From the NCBI RefSeq assembly GCF_900112225.1, contig NZ_FOLD01000028.1, positions 1 to 64,000 on the forward strand: 64,000 nucleotides of DNA. Reading direction: 5' to 3'. Under the pieces are notes generated by a model. The model saw nothing but the letters and a program-made list of their open reading frames with translations, searched no databases and was not told where the DNA came from. Source of the stretch: Massilia yuzhufengensis (GTDB lineage Bacteria > Pseudomonadota > Gammaproteobacteria > Burkholderiales > Burkholderiaceae_D). Positions within the stretch are counted from its first letter, which is position 1; each line of letters begins with the position of its first letter. Shown here piece by piece: positions 45,495 through 55,683 of the stretch. The position numbers and the translations under genes were made by a program.

Positions 45495-46544
45495 ATGAGC
45501 AAAGGCCTGCGCCTGACCGAGAAATGGATGCAGCGCGCCCTGTGGCTGGTCGCGTTCGCGTTCGCCGCCTTTCTGATTGGCCTGGGCGGCAAGATCGTCG
45601 CCAACCTGTGGGATGTCGAGCAGCCCTTGAGCGTCGAGCAGTTCATGGACCCGGCCCAGGTGGCCGCGCTGCGCACCGAGCAGGAGACGGCGCGGGCGCG
45701 GCGCGACAAGGCCCAGCTCGACCTGGAGCAGGCGGCCCAGCAGCACGAGGTGGCGCGCGCCAACACACGGTCGGCGCGCGAGACCTTTGACAACTGGCTG
45801 GCGACGCGCCGCGCCACGGCCAGGCCCGACCAGGATCCTGAATTAATTGAGCGCACCCGGGCGCTCGACAAGCTTGAAGCCGGCGAGCGCGCCGCGCTGG
45901 CGCTGGTCCAGGCCCAGCAGCAGGTGCTGCTCGATGCGAACCACGTTCTGGAGCGCGCCCAGGCGCGCTGGGAGCGCCTGGCCGGGCCGGCGCGCGACGC
46001 CTTCGAGGAGGCATCGACGGCCAAGGAACTGCGGGTGTTTGCCTACCGCCTGGCGCTGACCTTGCCCTTGCTGGTGCTGGCCGGCTGGCTGTTCGCCCAC
46101 AAGCGCCGCGGCCAGTACTGGCCGTTCGTGTGGGGCTTCATCATCTTTGCGCTGTTTGCGTTCTTCTTCGAGCTGGTGCCTTACCTGCCCAGCTACGGCG
46201 GCTACGTGCGCTACCTCGTCGGCATCGCCGTCACGGTGCTGGTGGGCCGCTACGCGATCGTCTCGCTGCAGCGCTACCTGGCGCGGCAACGGGAAGCCGA
46301 AGCACTGCCTGATGTGCAGCGCCGCCAGACGCTGCGCTACGACACCGCCCTGGCCCGGCTGGGCAAGGGCGTGTGCCCGGGCTGCGAGCGGCCGGTCGAC
46401 CTGAAGGACACCGGCGTCGACTTCTGCCCGCACTGCGGCATCGGCCTGTTCGATCGCTGCGCCTGCTGCACGAGCCGCAAGAACGCCTTTGCGCGCTTCT
46501 GCTTCTCGTGCGGGACGGCAGCCAATACGACGCTGGCCGACTGA
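45495..46544 (+). CDS. Membrane protein with coiled coil and C-terminal zinc ribbons
   Basis: A 349-residue protein. One membrane helix lies near 14-36, and a long Ala/Gln/Arg-rich coiled coil at about 55-175. Three helices follow (about 188-265), then a cytoplasmic tail with two Cys pairs making zinc ribbons (CPGCE, CPHCG, CACC, CFSCG). GGAGG is seven bases before ATG 45495. No family was recognised; a membrane-associated scaffold or sensor is possible. It is followed by two convergent small genes. Confidence 0.7.
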   Translation: MSKGLRLTEKWMQRALWLVAFAFAAFLIGLGGKIVANLWDVEQPLSVEQFMDPAQVAALRTEQETARARRDKAQLDLEQAAQQHEVARANTRSARETFDNWLATRRATARPDQDPELIERTRALDKLEAGERAALALVQAQQQVLLDANHVLERAQARWERLAGPARDAFEEASTAKELRVFAYRLALTLPLLVLAGWLFAHKRRGQYWPFVWGFIIFALFAFFFELVPYLPSYGGYVRYLVGIAVTVLVGRYAIVSLQRYLARQREAEALPDVQRRQTLRYDTALARLGKGVCPGCERPVDLKDTGVDFCPHCGIGLFDRCACCTSRKNAFARFCFSCGTAANTTLAD

Positions 46545-46554
46545 AGCGCGGACC

Positions 46555-46971
46555 TCAGTCGCGCAGGTCGGCCGGCACCTTGCCGCCGTTCGCGGCCAGC
46601 TTGTTCATGACCTGCTTGTGCAGCCAGATGTTCATCGAGGCCGAGTCGCTGGTGTCGCCGCTGTAGTGCAGCTCGGCAGCCAGTTCCTTGCGCGCCTGCA
46701 GGCTGCTGTCGATGTCGAGCAGCTTGAGCAGGTCGACGATCGAGGTGCGCCAGTTCAGCTGCTGGCCCGAGGATGCCAGCTTGGCGGCCAGGATTTCCTC
46801 GACGTCCACCTGGTCCATCGGGGCCGGCGCGGCGGCGGCGGGAGCCGGCTGCTGGGCCTGGGGTGCTGCCGGGGCCGGGGCGGCCGGCGCCGGGGCCGGT
46901 GCGGCAGGTCCCTTGTTGGCGGCGTGCGATTTCGGGAAGATCTTGCTGAAGATATTGCTCAGGATGCCCAT
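46555..46971 (-). CDS. DUF3597-type protein
   Basis: A 138-residue protein. A short basic N-terminus (MGILSNIFSKIF) and a Pro/Ala-rich linker lead to a C-terminal DUF3597 domain (DVEEILAAKLASSGQQLNWRTSIVDLLKLL, ending ADLRD). It contains a predicted LysM-like or helical fold but no catalytic motif. It has AGAGAG before the ATG and runs in the same direction as the next gene, 44 bases away. Role unknown. Confidence 0.82.
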   Translation of the reverse strand: MGILSNIFSKIFPKSHAANKGPAAPAPAPAAPAPAAPQAQQPAPAAAAPAPMDQVDVEEILAAKLASSGQQLNWRTSIVDLLKLLDIDSSLQARKELAAELHYSGDTSDSASMNIWLHKQVMNKLAANGGKVPADLRD

Positions 46972-47015
46972 GGGGTTCTCTCTGTCGGTTGGTTGGTCGG
47001 ATACAGCGTTGAAAA

Positions 47016-47531
47016 TCAGCGGCGCATGTTCTGCGCCATGTGGCCGAGGGCGATGGCGAGCGCGGCGCCGCCAATGGCCTTGACCAGGGTCGGGTTCTCG
47101 GCATAGAAGTCGCCCATGCGGTCGACGATGCTCGGGTTCTCCTGTTCGGCCTTTTCGGCCAGCTCGCGCACCTGCTCGGGCGAGACCTGGGACGCCTGTT
47201 CGGGCGTGACCTGGCTTGGGGTGCGGCCGCCGAACAGGCTGCCCAGTCCGCCATTGGACAGCGATGCCATGACCGTCGGGCCAAGGGTTGCGATCAGCTG
47301 GTTGAGCATGCCCGCACGCTGGTTCGGGTTACTCTGGCCGAACATCTGGCTGACCATCTGCGGGAAGGGCGGGGTCTGGTCGGAGCGCAGGGCCCCGGTC
47401 ACGCCTTGCGCCAGGGCGTCGCGCGGGGCCGATTGCGCCACGCGGTCGAAATCGTCCGTGGCCTGGTTGTGGTTGGCGCCGGCGGCGCCGCCGAGGTATT
47501 GCGTCAGTAAATTCCCTAAGTCAAATGCCAT
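47016..47531 (-). CDS. Hypothetical protein with C-terminal hydrophobic helix
   Basis: A 171-residue protein. A Gly/Asn-rich N-terminal half (NLLTQYLGGAAGANHN) precedes a repeated VTPEQASQVSPEQV helix segment and a C-terminal hydrophobic stretch (AIGGAALAIALGHM). GGGAGA precedes ATG 47531. Similar proteins are often beside DUF3597 genes, as here. Function unknown. Confidence 0.68.
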   Translation of the reverse strand: MAFDLGNLLTQYLGGAAGANHNQATDDFDRVAQSAPRDALAQGVTGALRSDQTPPFPQMVSQMFGQSNPNQRAGMLNQLIATLGPTVMASLSNGGLGSLFGGRTPSQVTPEQASQVSPEQVRELAEKAEQENPSIVDRMGDFYAENPTLVKAIGGAALAIALGHMAQNMRR

Positions 47532-47716
47532 TTCAATCTCCCGGCTATGCATGGTGAAAGATCGAGGGTAGGGGGAAGGCCCGCGTTTCTCTGTTCGGTA
47601 TTCAACCGTGGCTCATTGAAAGCGGTATTTACTTTCCATGTAGACATCTTCACAAGAGCCGGGGTAAGCTCGGGGCATGCCTTTCCATCACCGTATCCTG
47701 CCTGTAGGAGTGGAGC

Positions 47717-48475
47717 ATGTGGCGTTACCCCCGGATCCTGGCCCATCGCGGCGGCGGCACACTGGCGCCTGAAAACACCTTCGCCGGCCTGAAACGCGGC
47801 ATGGACTTCGGTTTTCGCGCCGTGGAATTCGACGTCATGCTGGCGCGCGACGGGGTGCCGGTGGTGATGCACGACCCTTATCTTGGCCGCACGGTGAGCG
47901 GCGCCGGCCATGTATTCGACTACGACGCACTGGAACTGGCGCGCATGGACGCCGGCAGCTGGCACGGGGCCGACTACCGCGGCGAGCCGGTGCCTCTGTT
48001 CGTCGAGTTCGCCCAGTACTGCAAGGCGCACGGCATCTGGATGAATATCGAGATCAAGCCGGCGCGCGGCTTCGACCGCGAAACCGGCGACACGGTGGCG
48101 CGCATCACGCGCGCCCTGTTCGCCGACGACATCGCCAGCGGCGCGCTGGCGCGGGTGCCGCTGCTGTCCTCGTTCAGCCTGGCCGCCCTGGACGCAGCGC
48201 GCGCCGCCGCCCCGGACCTGCCGCGCGCCTGCCTGATGAGCGAGCTGCCGCCGGGCTGGGAGCCGCTGGCGCGCTCGGTCGAGGCAGTGGCGATCCATAC
48301 CAACCACACCCACCTGAGCCCGGAGTTGGCGCAGGTCGTGCGCGACGCCGGCTTCGGGCTGTTCTGCTACACGGTCAACGACCCGGTGCGGGCGCGCGAG
48401 CTGCTGGGCTGGGGTGTCGAGGCCTTCTGCACCGACCGCGTCGACCTGATCGGGCCGGATTTCGGCATCGCCTAG
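47717..48475 (+). CDS. ugpQ: Glycerophosphodiester phosphodiesterase
   Basis: A 252-residue cytosolic GDPD. ILAHRGGGTLAPENT near residues 6-20 holds the catalytic His and Arg/Glu; VEFDVML and VMHDP supply metal ligands and the second His. The C-terminus has FCYTVNDP, typical of UgpQ-type enzymes. It hydrolyses glycerophosphodiesters to glycerol-3-phosphate and an alcohol. No signal peptide. A transporter operon is not adjacent. Confidence 0.92.
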   Translation: MWRYPRILAHRGGGTLAPENTFAGLKRGMDFGFRAVEFDVMLARDGVPVVMHDPYLGRTVSGAGHVFDYDALELARMDAGSWHGADYRGEPVPLFVEFAQYCKAHGIWMNIEIKPARGFDRETGDTVARITRALFADDIASGALARVPLLSSFSLAALDAARAAAPDLPRACLMSELPPGWEPLARSVEAVAIHTNHTHLSPELAQVVRDAGFGLFCYTVNDPVRARELLGWGVEAFCTDRVDLIGPDFGIA

Positions 48476-48508
48476 CGGCGCCTGCCGCCATCGATATCGC
48501 CCTGGCGA

Positions 48509-48536
48509 ATGACCCCGCCACCAGCTAGGCTATAAT
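48509..48536 (+). promoter_or_regulatory. Promoter of alaS
   Basis: A consensus -10 TATAAT (48531-48536) preceded at 16 bases by ATGACC (48509-48514), a partial -35. It lies 42 bases before the alaS ATG. Confidence 0.65.
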
Positions 48537-48578
48537 CGTTTCTTTATAGCGCATGCTCCCTTATTCCGCCCCCACGAC

Positions 48579-51188
48579 ATGAAATCCTCCGAAATCCGCG
48601 AAAAGTTCCTCAAGTTCTTCGAGTCCAAAGGCCACGCCATCGTCCGCTCCAGCCCACTCGTGCCGGGCAACGACCCGACCATGCTGCTGACGAACAGCGG
48701 GATGGTGCAGTTCAAGGATGTGTTCCTGGGCCTGGATACGCGCCCGTACTCGCGCGCCACCACCGTGCAGCGCTGCGTGCGCGCCGGCGGCAAGCACAAT
48801 GACCTGGAAAACGTCGGCTATACCGCGCGCCACCACACCTTCTTTGAAATGCTGGGCAACTTCAGCTTCGGCGACTATTTCAAGCGCGACGCCATCAACT
48901 ACTGCTGGGAGCTGCTGACCAAGGTGTACCAGCTGCCCGCCGAAAAGCTCACCGTCACCGTCTACTTCGAGGACGACGAAGCCTACGACATCTGGGCCAA
49001 CGAGATCGGCGTGCCGAAAGAGCGCATCATCCGCATCGGCGACAACAAGGGCGCGCGCTACGCATCCGACAACTTCTGGCAGATGGCCGACACCGGCCCT
49101 TGCGGCCCGTGCACCGAAGTGTTCTACGACCACGGCGCCGACATCTGGGGCGGCCCTCCCGGCTCGGCCGAGGAAGACGGCGACCGCTTCATCGAGATCT
49201 GGAACCTCGTGTTCATGCAGTTCAACCGCGACGAATCGGGCACCCTCACCCCGCTGCCGAAGCCGTCGATCGACACCGGCATGGGCATGGAGCGCCTGGC
49301 CGCCGTGCTGCAGCACGTGCACAGCAACTACGAGATCGACCTGTTCCAGGCCCTGATCAAGGCCGCCGCGCGCGAAACCGGCGCCGACGACCTGAACAAC
49401 AACTCGCTCAAGGTCATCGCCGACCACATCCGCGCAGCCTCGTTCATGATCGTCGACGGCATCATTCCAAGCAGCGAAGGCCACGGCTACGTCCTGCGCC
49501 GCATCATCCGCCGCGCGCTGCGCCACGGCCACAAGCTGGGCCAGACCAAGCCGTTCTTCCACAAGCTGGTCGCCGACCTCGACGCCGAGATGGGCAGCGC
49601 CTATCCGGAACTGCACGAGGCCGCGTCGCGCGTCGCCCAGACCCTCAAGACCGAGGAAGAGCGTTTCGGCGAGACGCTGGAAAACGGCATGAAGATCCTG
49701 GAAGCGCAGCTCACCAAGGATGCGAAGCAGCTCGACGGCGCCACCGCCTTCACGCTGTACGACACCTACGGCTTCCCGCTCGACCTCACCGCCGACATCT
49801 GCCGCGAGCGCGGCATCGTGCTCGACGAAGAAGGCTTCACCGCCGCCATGGAGCAGCAGAAGAAAACCGCGCGCGCCGCCGGCAAGTTCAAGATGGCCGC
49901 CAAGGTGGAGTACGCAGGCGAGAAGACCAAGTTCGTCGGCTACGAATCGCTCACCCACAACACCCACGTGCTGGCGCTGTACGCCGATGGCGTGAAGGTC
50001 GACGAGCTCAAGGCCGGCCAGGACGGCATCGTGGTGCTCGACACCACCCCGTTCTACGCCGAATCGGGCGGCCAGGTGGGCGACCAGGGTGAGATCCGCG
50101 TGGGCGACAGCGTGTTCGAAGTCGAAGACACGCTCAAGATCCAGGCCGACGTGTTCGGCCACCACGGCGTGCTGCGCGCAGGGTCGCTGAAAATCGGCGA
50201 CACGGTCGATGCCCAGGTCGACACCGTCAAGCGCGCGCGTACCATCCGCAACCACTCGGCGACCCACCTGATGCACAAGGCCCTGCGAGAAGTGCTGGGC
50301 AGCCACGTGCAGCAGAAAGGCTCGCTGGTCGATGCCGAAAAGACCCGCTTCGACTTCAGCCACGGCGCGCCGCTCACCGCTGAAGAAATTGCCAAGGTCG
50401 AGACCATCGTCAATCGCGAGATCCTCGAGAACCACGCGACCGCCTCGCACAATATGTCCTTCGACGACGCCCTCAAGCATGGCGCCATGGCGCTGTTCGG
50501 CGAGAAGTACGGCGACACCGTGCGCGTGCTCGACATCGGCACGTCGAAAGAGCTGTGCGGCGGCGTCCACGTGACCCGCACCGGCGACATCGGCCTGTTC
50601 AAGATCGTGTCCGAAGGCGGCGTCGCCGCCGGCATCCGCCGCGTCGAAGCCGTGACCGGCGAAGGCGCGCTGGCGCTGGTGCAGTCGATCAACCGCAAGC
50701 TGCAGGAAGCCGCCGGCTTGCTGAAAACCAGCCCGGACGAACTGCCGTCGCGCATCGCGCACGTGCAGGACCAGGTGAAACTGCTCGAGAAGGAAGTCGC
50801 CGCGCTGAAATCGAAGCTGGCCGCAGGGCAGGGCGACGAGCTGCTGGCCAAGGCCATCGACGTCAACGGCATCAAGGTGCTGGCCGCGACCATGGAAGGC
50901 GCCGACGCCACCGCGCTGCGCGAGACCATGGACAAGCTCAAGGACAAGCTGCAGACCGCCGCCATCGTGCTGGCCAGCGTCGTCGACGGCAAGGTCAGCC
51001 TGATCGCGGGCGTGACCAAGGACGCCACCGGCAAGGTGAAGGCGGGGGAACTGGTGAACTTCGTCGCCCAGCAGGTGGGCGGCAAGGGCGGCGGCCGTCC
51101 GGACATGGCGCAGGCGGGCGGTACCGACCCGTCGGGCCTGCCGGCGGCGCTGGCCGGCGTGGCGGCCTGGGTGGGCGAGCGCGCGTAA
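48579..51188 (+). CDS. alaS: Alanyl-tRNA synthetase
   Basis: An 869-residue class II synthetase. Catalytic motifs 1-3 are in the N-terminal 440 residues ([25 protein letters not shown]). The editing domain has [12 protein letters not shown] (HxxxH) and [17 protein letters not shown] (CxxxH). The C-terminal domain ends with a [13 protein letters not shown] segment (DHHA1). It charges tRNA-Ala and edits Ser/Gly mischarging. It is monocistronic, with a TATAAT promoter and a REP-type hairpin terminator downstream. Confidence 0.98.
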   Translation: MKSSEIREKFLKFFESKGHAIVRSSPLVPGNDPTMLLTNSGMVQFKDVFLGLDTRPYSRATTVQRCVRAGGKHNDLENVGYTARHHTFFEMLGNFSFGDYFKRDAINYCWELLTKVYQLPAEKLTVTVYFEDDEAYDIWANEIGVPKERIIRIGDNKGARYASDNFWQMADTGPCGPCTEVFYDHGADIWGGPPGSAEEDGDRFIEIWNLVFMQFNRDESGTLTPLPKPSIDTGMGMERLAAVLQHVHSNYEIDLFQALIKAAARETGADDLNNNSLKVIADHIRAASFMIVDGIIPSSEGHGYVLRRIIRRALRHGHKLGQTKPFFHKLVADLDAEMGSAYPELHEAASRVAQTLKTEEERFGETLENGMKILEAQLTKDAKQLDGATAFTLYDTYGFPLDLTADICRERGIVLDEEGFTAAMEQQKKTARAAGKFKMAAKVEYAGEKTKFVGYESLTHNTHVLALYADGVKVDELKAGQDGIVVLDTTPFYAESGGQVGDQGEIRVGDSVFEVEDTLKIQADVFGHHGVLRAGSLKIGDTVDAQVDTVKRARTIRNHSATHLMHKALREVLGSHVQQKGSLVDAEKTRFDFSHGAPLTAEEIAKVETIVNREILENHATASHNMSFDDALKHGAMALFGEKYGDTVRVLDIGTSKELCGGVHVTRTGDIGLFKIVSEGGVAAGIRRVEAVTGEGALALVQSINRKLQEAAGLLKTSPDELPSRIAHVQDQVKLLEKEVAALKSKLAAGQGDELLAKAIDVNGIKVLAATMEGADATALRETMDKLKDKLQTAAIVLASVVDGKVSLIAGVTKDATGKVKAGELVNFVAQQVGGKGGGRPDMAQAGGTDPSGLPAALAGVAAWVGERA

Positions 51189-51255
51189 GCCTGCTTGCTT
51201 CGGCTAACAACGCCGCCTTCGGGCGTAATGCTGGCCAGTCGAGTTGAAATAAGCA

Positions 51256-51288
51256 CGTCGTTCCGGCCTCCGCCGGAACGACGTTTTT
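51256..51288 (+). terminator. REP-type hairpin acting as alaS terminator
   Basis: A family B unit: a perfect 12-bp stem beginning CGTCGTTCCGGC (51256-51267), a 4-base loop and its complement to 51283, followed by TTTTT. It lies 68 bases after the alaS stop. Between it and the promoter at 51415 no gene is seen. Confidence 0.65.
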
Positions 51289-51414
51289 ACGTTAACGAAG
51301 GAATATGTTCAGCCTAACTGGACGGCATTACCGCCTCCGGCGCCTGCTGCCGTGCACCACGGCTGTGCCTTTTAGTGTGCTGGTGTTGCAATAAAGTGCA
51401 CAGGCATGGTGTAT

Positions 51415-51443
51415 TTGACATTCGGTTGCAGGCCTGCAACAAT
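51415..51443 (+). promoter_or_regulatory. Promoter with 16-bp palindrome in its spacer
   Basis: TTGACA (51415-51420), 17 bases, then AACAAT (51438-51443). The spacer holds the perfect palindrome GTTGCAGGCCTGCAAC (51425-51440). A dimeric regulator bound there would cover the promoter. It is about 85 bases upstream of the TusA-like gene. Confidence 0.55.
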
Positions 51444-51528
51444 GCGTGACTATTTTGGTGCGCTGCGTCATTGCCCCGAAATTGGAGTAGTATTCAAGTT
51501 CCGGCATCACCACTGAGTAGGGCAAGCG

Positions 51529-51786
51529 ATGAGCGTCACCATTATCGACATGGACACCATGGAATTCCAGAAAGACCTGGATGCGCGCGGACTGAATTGC
51601 CCGCTGCCGATCCTGAAAGCCAAGAAAGCACTCGCCGAGATGGAGAGCGGGCAGGTGCTGCGCATCGTTGCCACCGATACCGGCTCCGTCCGCGATTTCC
51701 AGGCCTTCGCCAAGCAGACCGGCAATGCCTTGCTGGCGCACACCGCCGAAAACGGCGAGTTCACCTTCTGGATGCAGCGCAAGTAA
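51529..51786 (+). CDS. TusA-family sulfurtransferase-like protein
   Basis: An 85-residue protein with the TusA/SirA signature: the Cys24-Pro-x-Pro motif in GLNCPLPILKAKKAL. The fold is a small alpha/beta sandwich. Family members carry persulfide sulphur for tRNA thiolation or molybdenum cofactor, or act beside sulphur-oxidation genes. ATG 51529 is used, but the Met codons at residues 8 or 11 are possible starts. Confidence 0.88.
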   Translation: MSVTIIDMDTMEFQKDLDARGLNCPLPILKAKKALAEMESGQVLRIVATDTGSVRDFQAFAKQTGNALLAHTAENGEFTFWMQRK

Positions 51787-51915
51787 GCTGCGCAGCAGCG
51801 GGCGCCGGCCCCGGTCCGGCCGCCCGTAAATAATCCTCTCCCCGGCGCGGGCGCCTGTGGCAAAATCGGCAAGTCGGCGGCGTAGTATGCCGCTCCATGC
51901 CCAGCCAGGTGGCCC

Positions 51916-53613
51916 ATGCGCACACTCTTTCGTTTCCATCACGCGCAGCGCCTCGGCACGGTTGCGCTGTCCCTGTCGCTCATTGGCGCCTGCAGCGTGA
52001 CGCCGCCCGGCCCCGCTGCCACGGCGCCCGCCCTCGATGGCTATGGCAGCGTCACCATGATTCCCTCGCAGGGCAACGAGGCCGCGCGCGCCCTGTTCGC
52101 CCAGGGCATGGCGCAGGCCTACGCCTTCAACCGTCCCGAAGCCATCCGCGCCTTCAAGGCGGCGCTGGCGCGCGATCCTGGCTGCGGCATGTGCGCCTGG
52201 GCCGTGGCCTGGCAGCTGGGCCCGAACATCAACAACCCCAAGCGCGGCGACCTGGGCGAAGCGCAGCGCTACGTCGCGCTGGCCATCAAGAACAAGCAGA
52301 ACGCTTCGGCGCGCGACCAGGCCCTGGTGGCGTCGCTGGCGCTGCGCTACGGCCATGCCGGCGCCGTCGCCACGGCCATTCCCGTCGCCGAAGTGTGCCG
52401 CGCCCCCGGCCGCGGCGAGCCGGCCGACCCGCTCGACATCGCCTATGCCGCCGAATTGCGCGCGCTGGTCGCGCGCTACCCGCAGGATCCGGATGTGCTC
52501 ACGCTGTACGCCGAAGCCGAGCTGGTGGCGACCGAGCGCGATTGGTGGGACGAGGCCAGCGGCAAGCCCAATGGCCGCATCGGCGAGGTCGCCGACCTTG
52601 TCGAAGCGGCGCTGGCGCGCACGCCCGGACACGTCGGGCTGAATCACTACATGATCCACGCCGTCGACGCGGTGCCGGTGGCCGGGCGCGCCGTCCCCGC
52701 GGCCGACCGGCTCGGCCGGCTGGCGCCAAAGTCGCCGCACCTGCTACACATGCCCTCGCATACCTACGCCCACGTGGGACGCTACGCCGACGCCACCCGC
52801 GTCAACCAGCAGGCGGTGGCGGCCGATGAGGCCCTGATGCTGGACCTCAAGCGCCAGGGCTTCGACGTGGCCTTCGACTGGCGCGGCCACAATACCCACT
52901 TCCAGTGGTATGGCGCGCTGATGGAAGGGCGCGCCGCGCTGGCGCTGGACACCGCGCGCGCCGCCTCCGGGCGCGCCAAGGGCAGCTCCGAGTACAGCGA
53001 GTACGTGCGCAGCCTGCCGATCCTGACCCTGCTGCACCTGCAGCGCTGGGACGCGTTGCTGGCCGAGCCGCTGGCGGCGGGCGACAAGGGCCTGGGCGCG
53101 GTCCTGGGCGAGAGCGCGCGCGGGATCGCCATGGTGCGAACGGGCGACCTGGATGGCGCGCGCAAGGCGCTGGCGCGGGCCCAGCCGCAGGCCGACGCCC
53201 TGGTGGCCAAACATCCGGGCAAGGACTACATGGCGCGCATGATGCGCACCCTGGCCGGCAGCGCCGCCCCGCAGCTGGCGGCCGAACTGGCCTTCGCCGA
53301 AGGCCGCATCGATGCCGCGCTGGCGCTGCAGGAGGGGGCGGTGGAGGCGGCGCTTGACGCCGGCCGCACCGAACCGCCGATGCTGGCCAGCGGTCCACGC
53401 CTGCGCCTGGGCGAGATGCAGCTGCGCGCGCGCCGCTACGCACAGGCCGAGCAGAGCTACCGCGCCGACCTGGCGCGCCATCCGCGCAATGGCTGGGCGC
53501 TGCAAGGCCTGGGCAAGGCCTTGACGGCCCAGGGCAAGGACGCGGGCGCCGCGCAGCGCGAACTCGACAGCAGCTGGGCGCGCGCCGAAGAAGGCGTGCG
53601 CGGCGCGCCATGA
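51916..53613 (+). CDS. TPR-repeat lipoprotein
   Basis: A 565-residue protein. The signal peptide ends in a lipobox-like LIGAC (Cys26), so the mature protein is probably lipid-anchored. TPR-like helical pairs are visible near residues 55-85 (ARALFAQGMAQAYAFNRPEAIRAF), in the middle and near the end (AEQSYRADLARHPRNGWALQGLGKAL). A central HxxxH-like HMPSHTYAHVGRY and CMVCAW-like GCGMCAW are present but no enzyme motif was assigned. It may scaffold a periplasmic complex. Confidence 0.8.
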   Translation: MRTLFRFHHAQRLGTVALSLSLIGACSVTPPGPAATAPALDGYGSVTMIPSQGNEAARALFAQGMAQAYAFNRPEAIRAFKAALARDPGCGMCAWAVAWQLGPNINNPKRGDLGEAQRYVALAIKNKQNASARDQALVASLALRYGHAGAVATAIPVAEVCRAPGRGEPADPLDIAYAAELRALVARYPQDPDVLTLYAEAELVATERDWWDEASGKPNGRIGEVADLVEAALARTPGHVGLNHYMIHAVDAVPVAGRAVPAADRLGRLAPKSPHLLHMPSHTYAHVGRYADATRVNQQAVAADEALMLDLKRQGFDVAFDWRGHNTHFQWYGALMEGRAALALDTARAASGRAKGSSEYSEYVRSLPILTLLHLQRWDALLAEPLAAGDKGLGAVLGESARGIAMVRTGDLDGARKALARAQPQADALVAKHPGKDYMARMMRTLAGSAAPQLAAELAFAEGRIDAALALQEGAVEAALDAGRTEPPMLASGPRLRLGEMQLRARRYAQAEQSYRADLARHPRNGWALQGLGKALTAQGKDAGAAQRELDSSWARAEEGVRGAP

Positions 53614-53680
53614 GAGCGCGGCGGGGCGGGCCCCGCACCTGCGCCCAAGCAAATTAGGGGCATTCCTCTAGCCTAAAATC

Positions 53681-53728
53681 GCACGATCGTGCTTTAATTT
53701 CGACCTGAAGCTGAAATTCTCATATAAT
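53681..53728 (+). promoter_or_regulatory. etfB promoter with upstream palindromic operator
   Basis: The perfect 12-bp palindrome GCACGATCGTGC (53681-53692) lies directly upstream of a promoter with TATAAT at 53723-53728 and a poor -35 near 53699. TetR-type regulators of fatty-acid and branched-chain catabolism in proteobacteria use palindromes of this general kind, so lipid-linked control of the ETF genes is plausible. Confidence 0.5.
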
Positions 53729-53774
53729 CTAGGCCATTTCGTCTGTCACCCATTCCATTTTCTAAAGGCACCCT

Positions 53775-54524
53775 ATGAAAGTCCTGGTACCCGTCAAACG
53801 CGTGGTCGACTACAACGTCAAAGTCCGCGTCAAATCCGACGGCAGCGGCGTGGATATCGCCAACGTCAAGATGTCGATGAACCCGTTCGACGAGATCGCG
53901 CTGGAAGAAGCAACCCGCCTCAAGGAGTCGGGCAAGGTCACGGAAGTGGTGGCGGTGTCGGTGGGCGTGGCCCAGTGCCAGGAAACCCTGCGTACCGGCA
54001 TGGCGATCGGCGCCGACCGCGGCATCCTGGTGGAAACCAGCGGCGAGACCGAACCGCTGGCCGTGGCCAAGATCATGAAGGCGCTGGCCGACAAGGAGCA
54101 GCCGCAGCTGATCATCCTGGGCAAGCAGGCGATCGACGACGATTCGAACCAGACCGGCCAGATGCTGGCAGCCCTGCTGGGCTGGCCACAGGCGACGTTT
54201 GCGTCGAAGGTCGTGCTGGAAGACGGCAAGGTGACCGTGACCCGTGAAGTCGACGGCGGCCTGGAAACCGTGTCGCTGAGCCTGCCGGCGATCATCACCA
54301 CCGACCTGCGCCTGAACGAGCCGCGCTACGTGACGCTGCCGAACATCATGAAGGCCAAGAAGAAGCCGCTGGAAACCGTCAAGCCGGAAGACCTGGGCGT
54401 CGACGTGGCCCCGCGCCTGAAGACATTGAGGGTCGTCGAGCCGGCCAAGCGCTCGGCCGGCGTGAAGGTGCCGGACGTGGCGACCCTGGTGCAGAAGCTG
54501 CGCACTGAAGCCAAAGTCATCTAA
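53775..54524 (+). CDS. etfB: Electron transfer flavoprotein beta subunit
   Basis: A 249-residue ETF beta subunit that binds AMP and pairs with EtfA. The sequence shows the N-terminal [18 protein letters not shown] and the family segment [20 protein letters not shown]. It takes electrons from acyl-CoA dehydrogenases and passes them to ETF-quinone oxidoreductase. It is first of the etfB-etfA-acyl-CoA dehydrogenase group; etfA starts 31 bases later. Confidence 0.97.
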   Translation: MKVLVPVKRVVDYNVKVRVKSDGSGVDIANVKMSMNPFDEIALEEATRLKESGKVTEVVAVSVGVAQCQETLRTGMAIGADRGILVETSGETEPLAVAKIMKALADKEQPQLIILGKQAIDDDSNQTGQMLAALLGWPQATFASKVVLEDGKVTVTREVDGGLETVSLSLPAIITTDLRLNEPRYVTLPNIMKAKKKPLETVKPEDLGVDVAPRLKTLRVVEPAKRSAGVKVPDVATLVQKLRTEAKVI

Positions 54525-54555
54525 TCGCAGCACGGACCCAATTCAAGGAAATAAC

Positions 54556-55485
<930 letters not shown>

Positions 55486-55543
55486 TCGCCAACGGTGGAT
55501 TTCACCATCACCATTTGAACCGTCGTACGCGCCACTGGCGCCT

Positions 55544-55650
55544 ACGACTTCCGGCGCAGGCCGGAACCCAATTTCTGGTGCGTACCCTGTAGCGTTCGAC
55601 GCTATCGGCAGCGCGAGCAAACCTGGGTTCCGGCCTTCGCCGGAACGACG
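55544..55650. repeat. Dispersed repeat family B between etfA and acyl-CoA dehydrogenase
   Basis: Two hairpin units in inverted arrangement: ACGACTTCCGGCGCAGGCCG (from 55544) and TGGGTTCCGGCCTTCGCCGG followed by AACGACG (55624-55650). The spacer is about 50 bases. The structure matches the pair at 41598-41696. Confidence 0.75.
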
Positions 55651-55683
55651 TTTTCACGTATAGCACTACATCAGGAGACACAG

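Noticed and set aside
48561-50762. 733-codon frame opposite alaS
   Set aside because: Antisense shadow of a well-conserved synthetase, with low-complexity His/Val/Glu composition.
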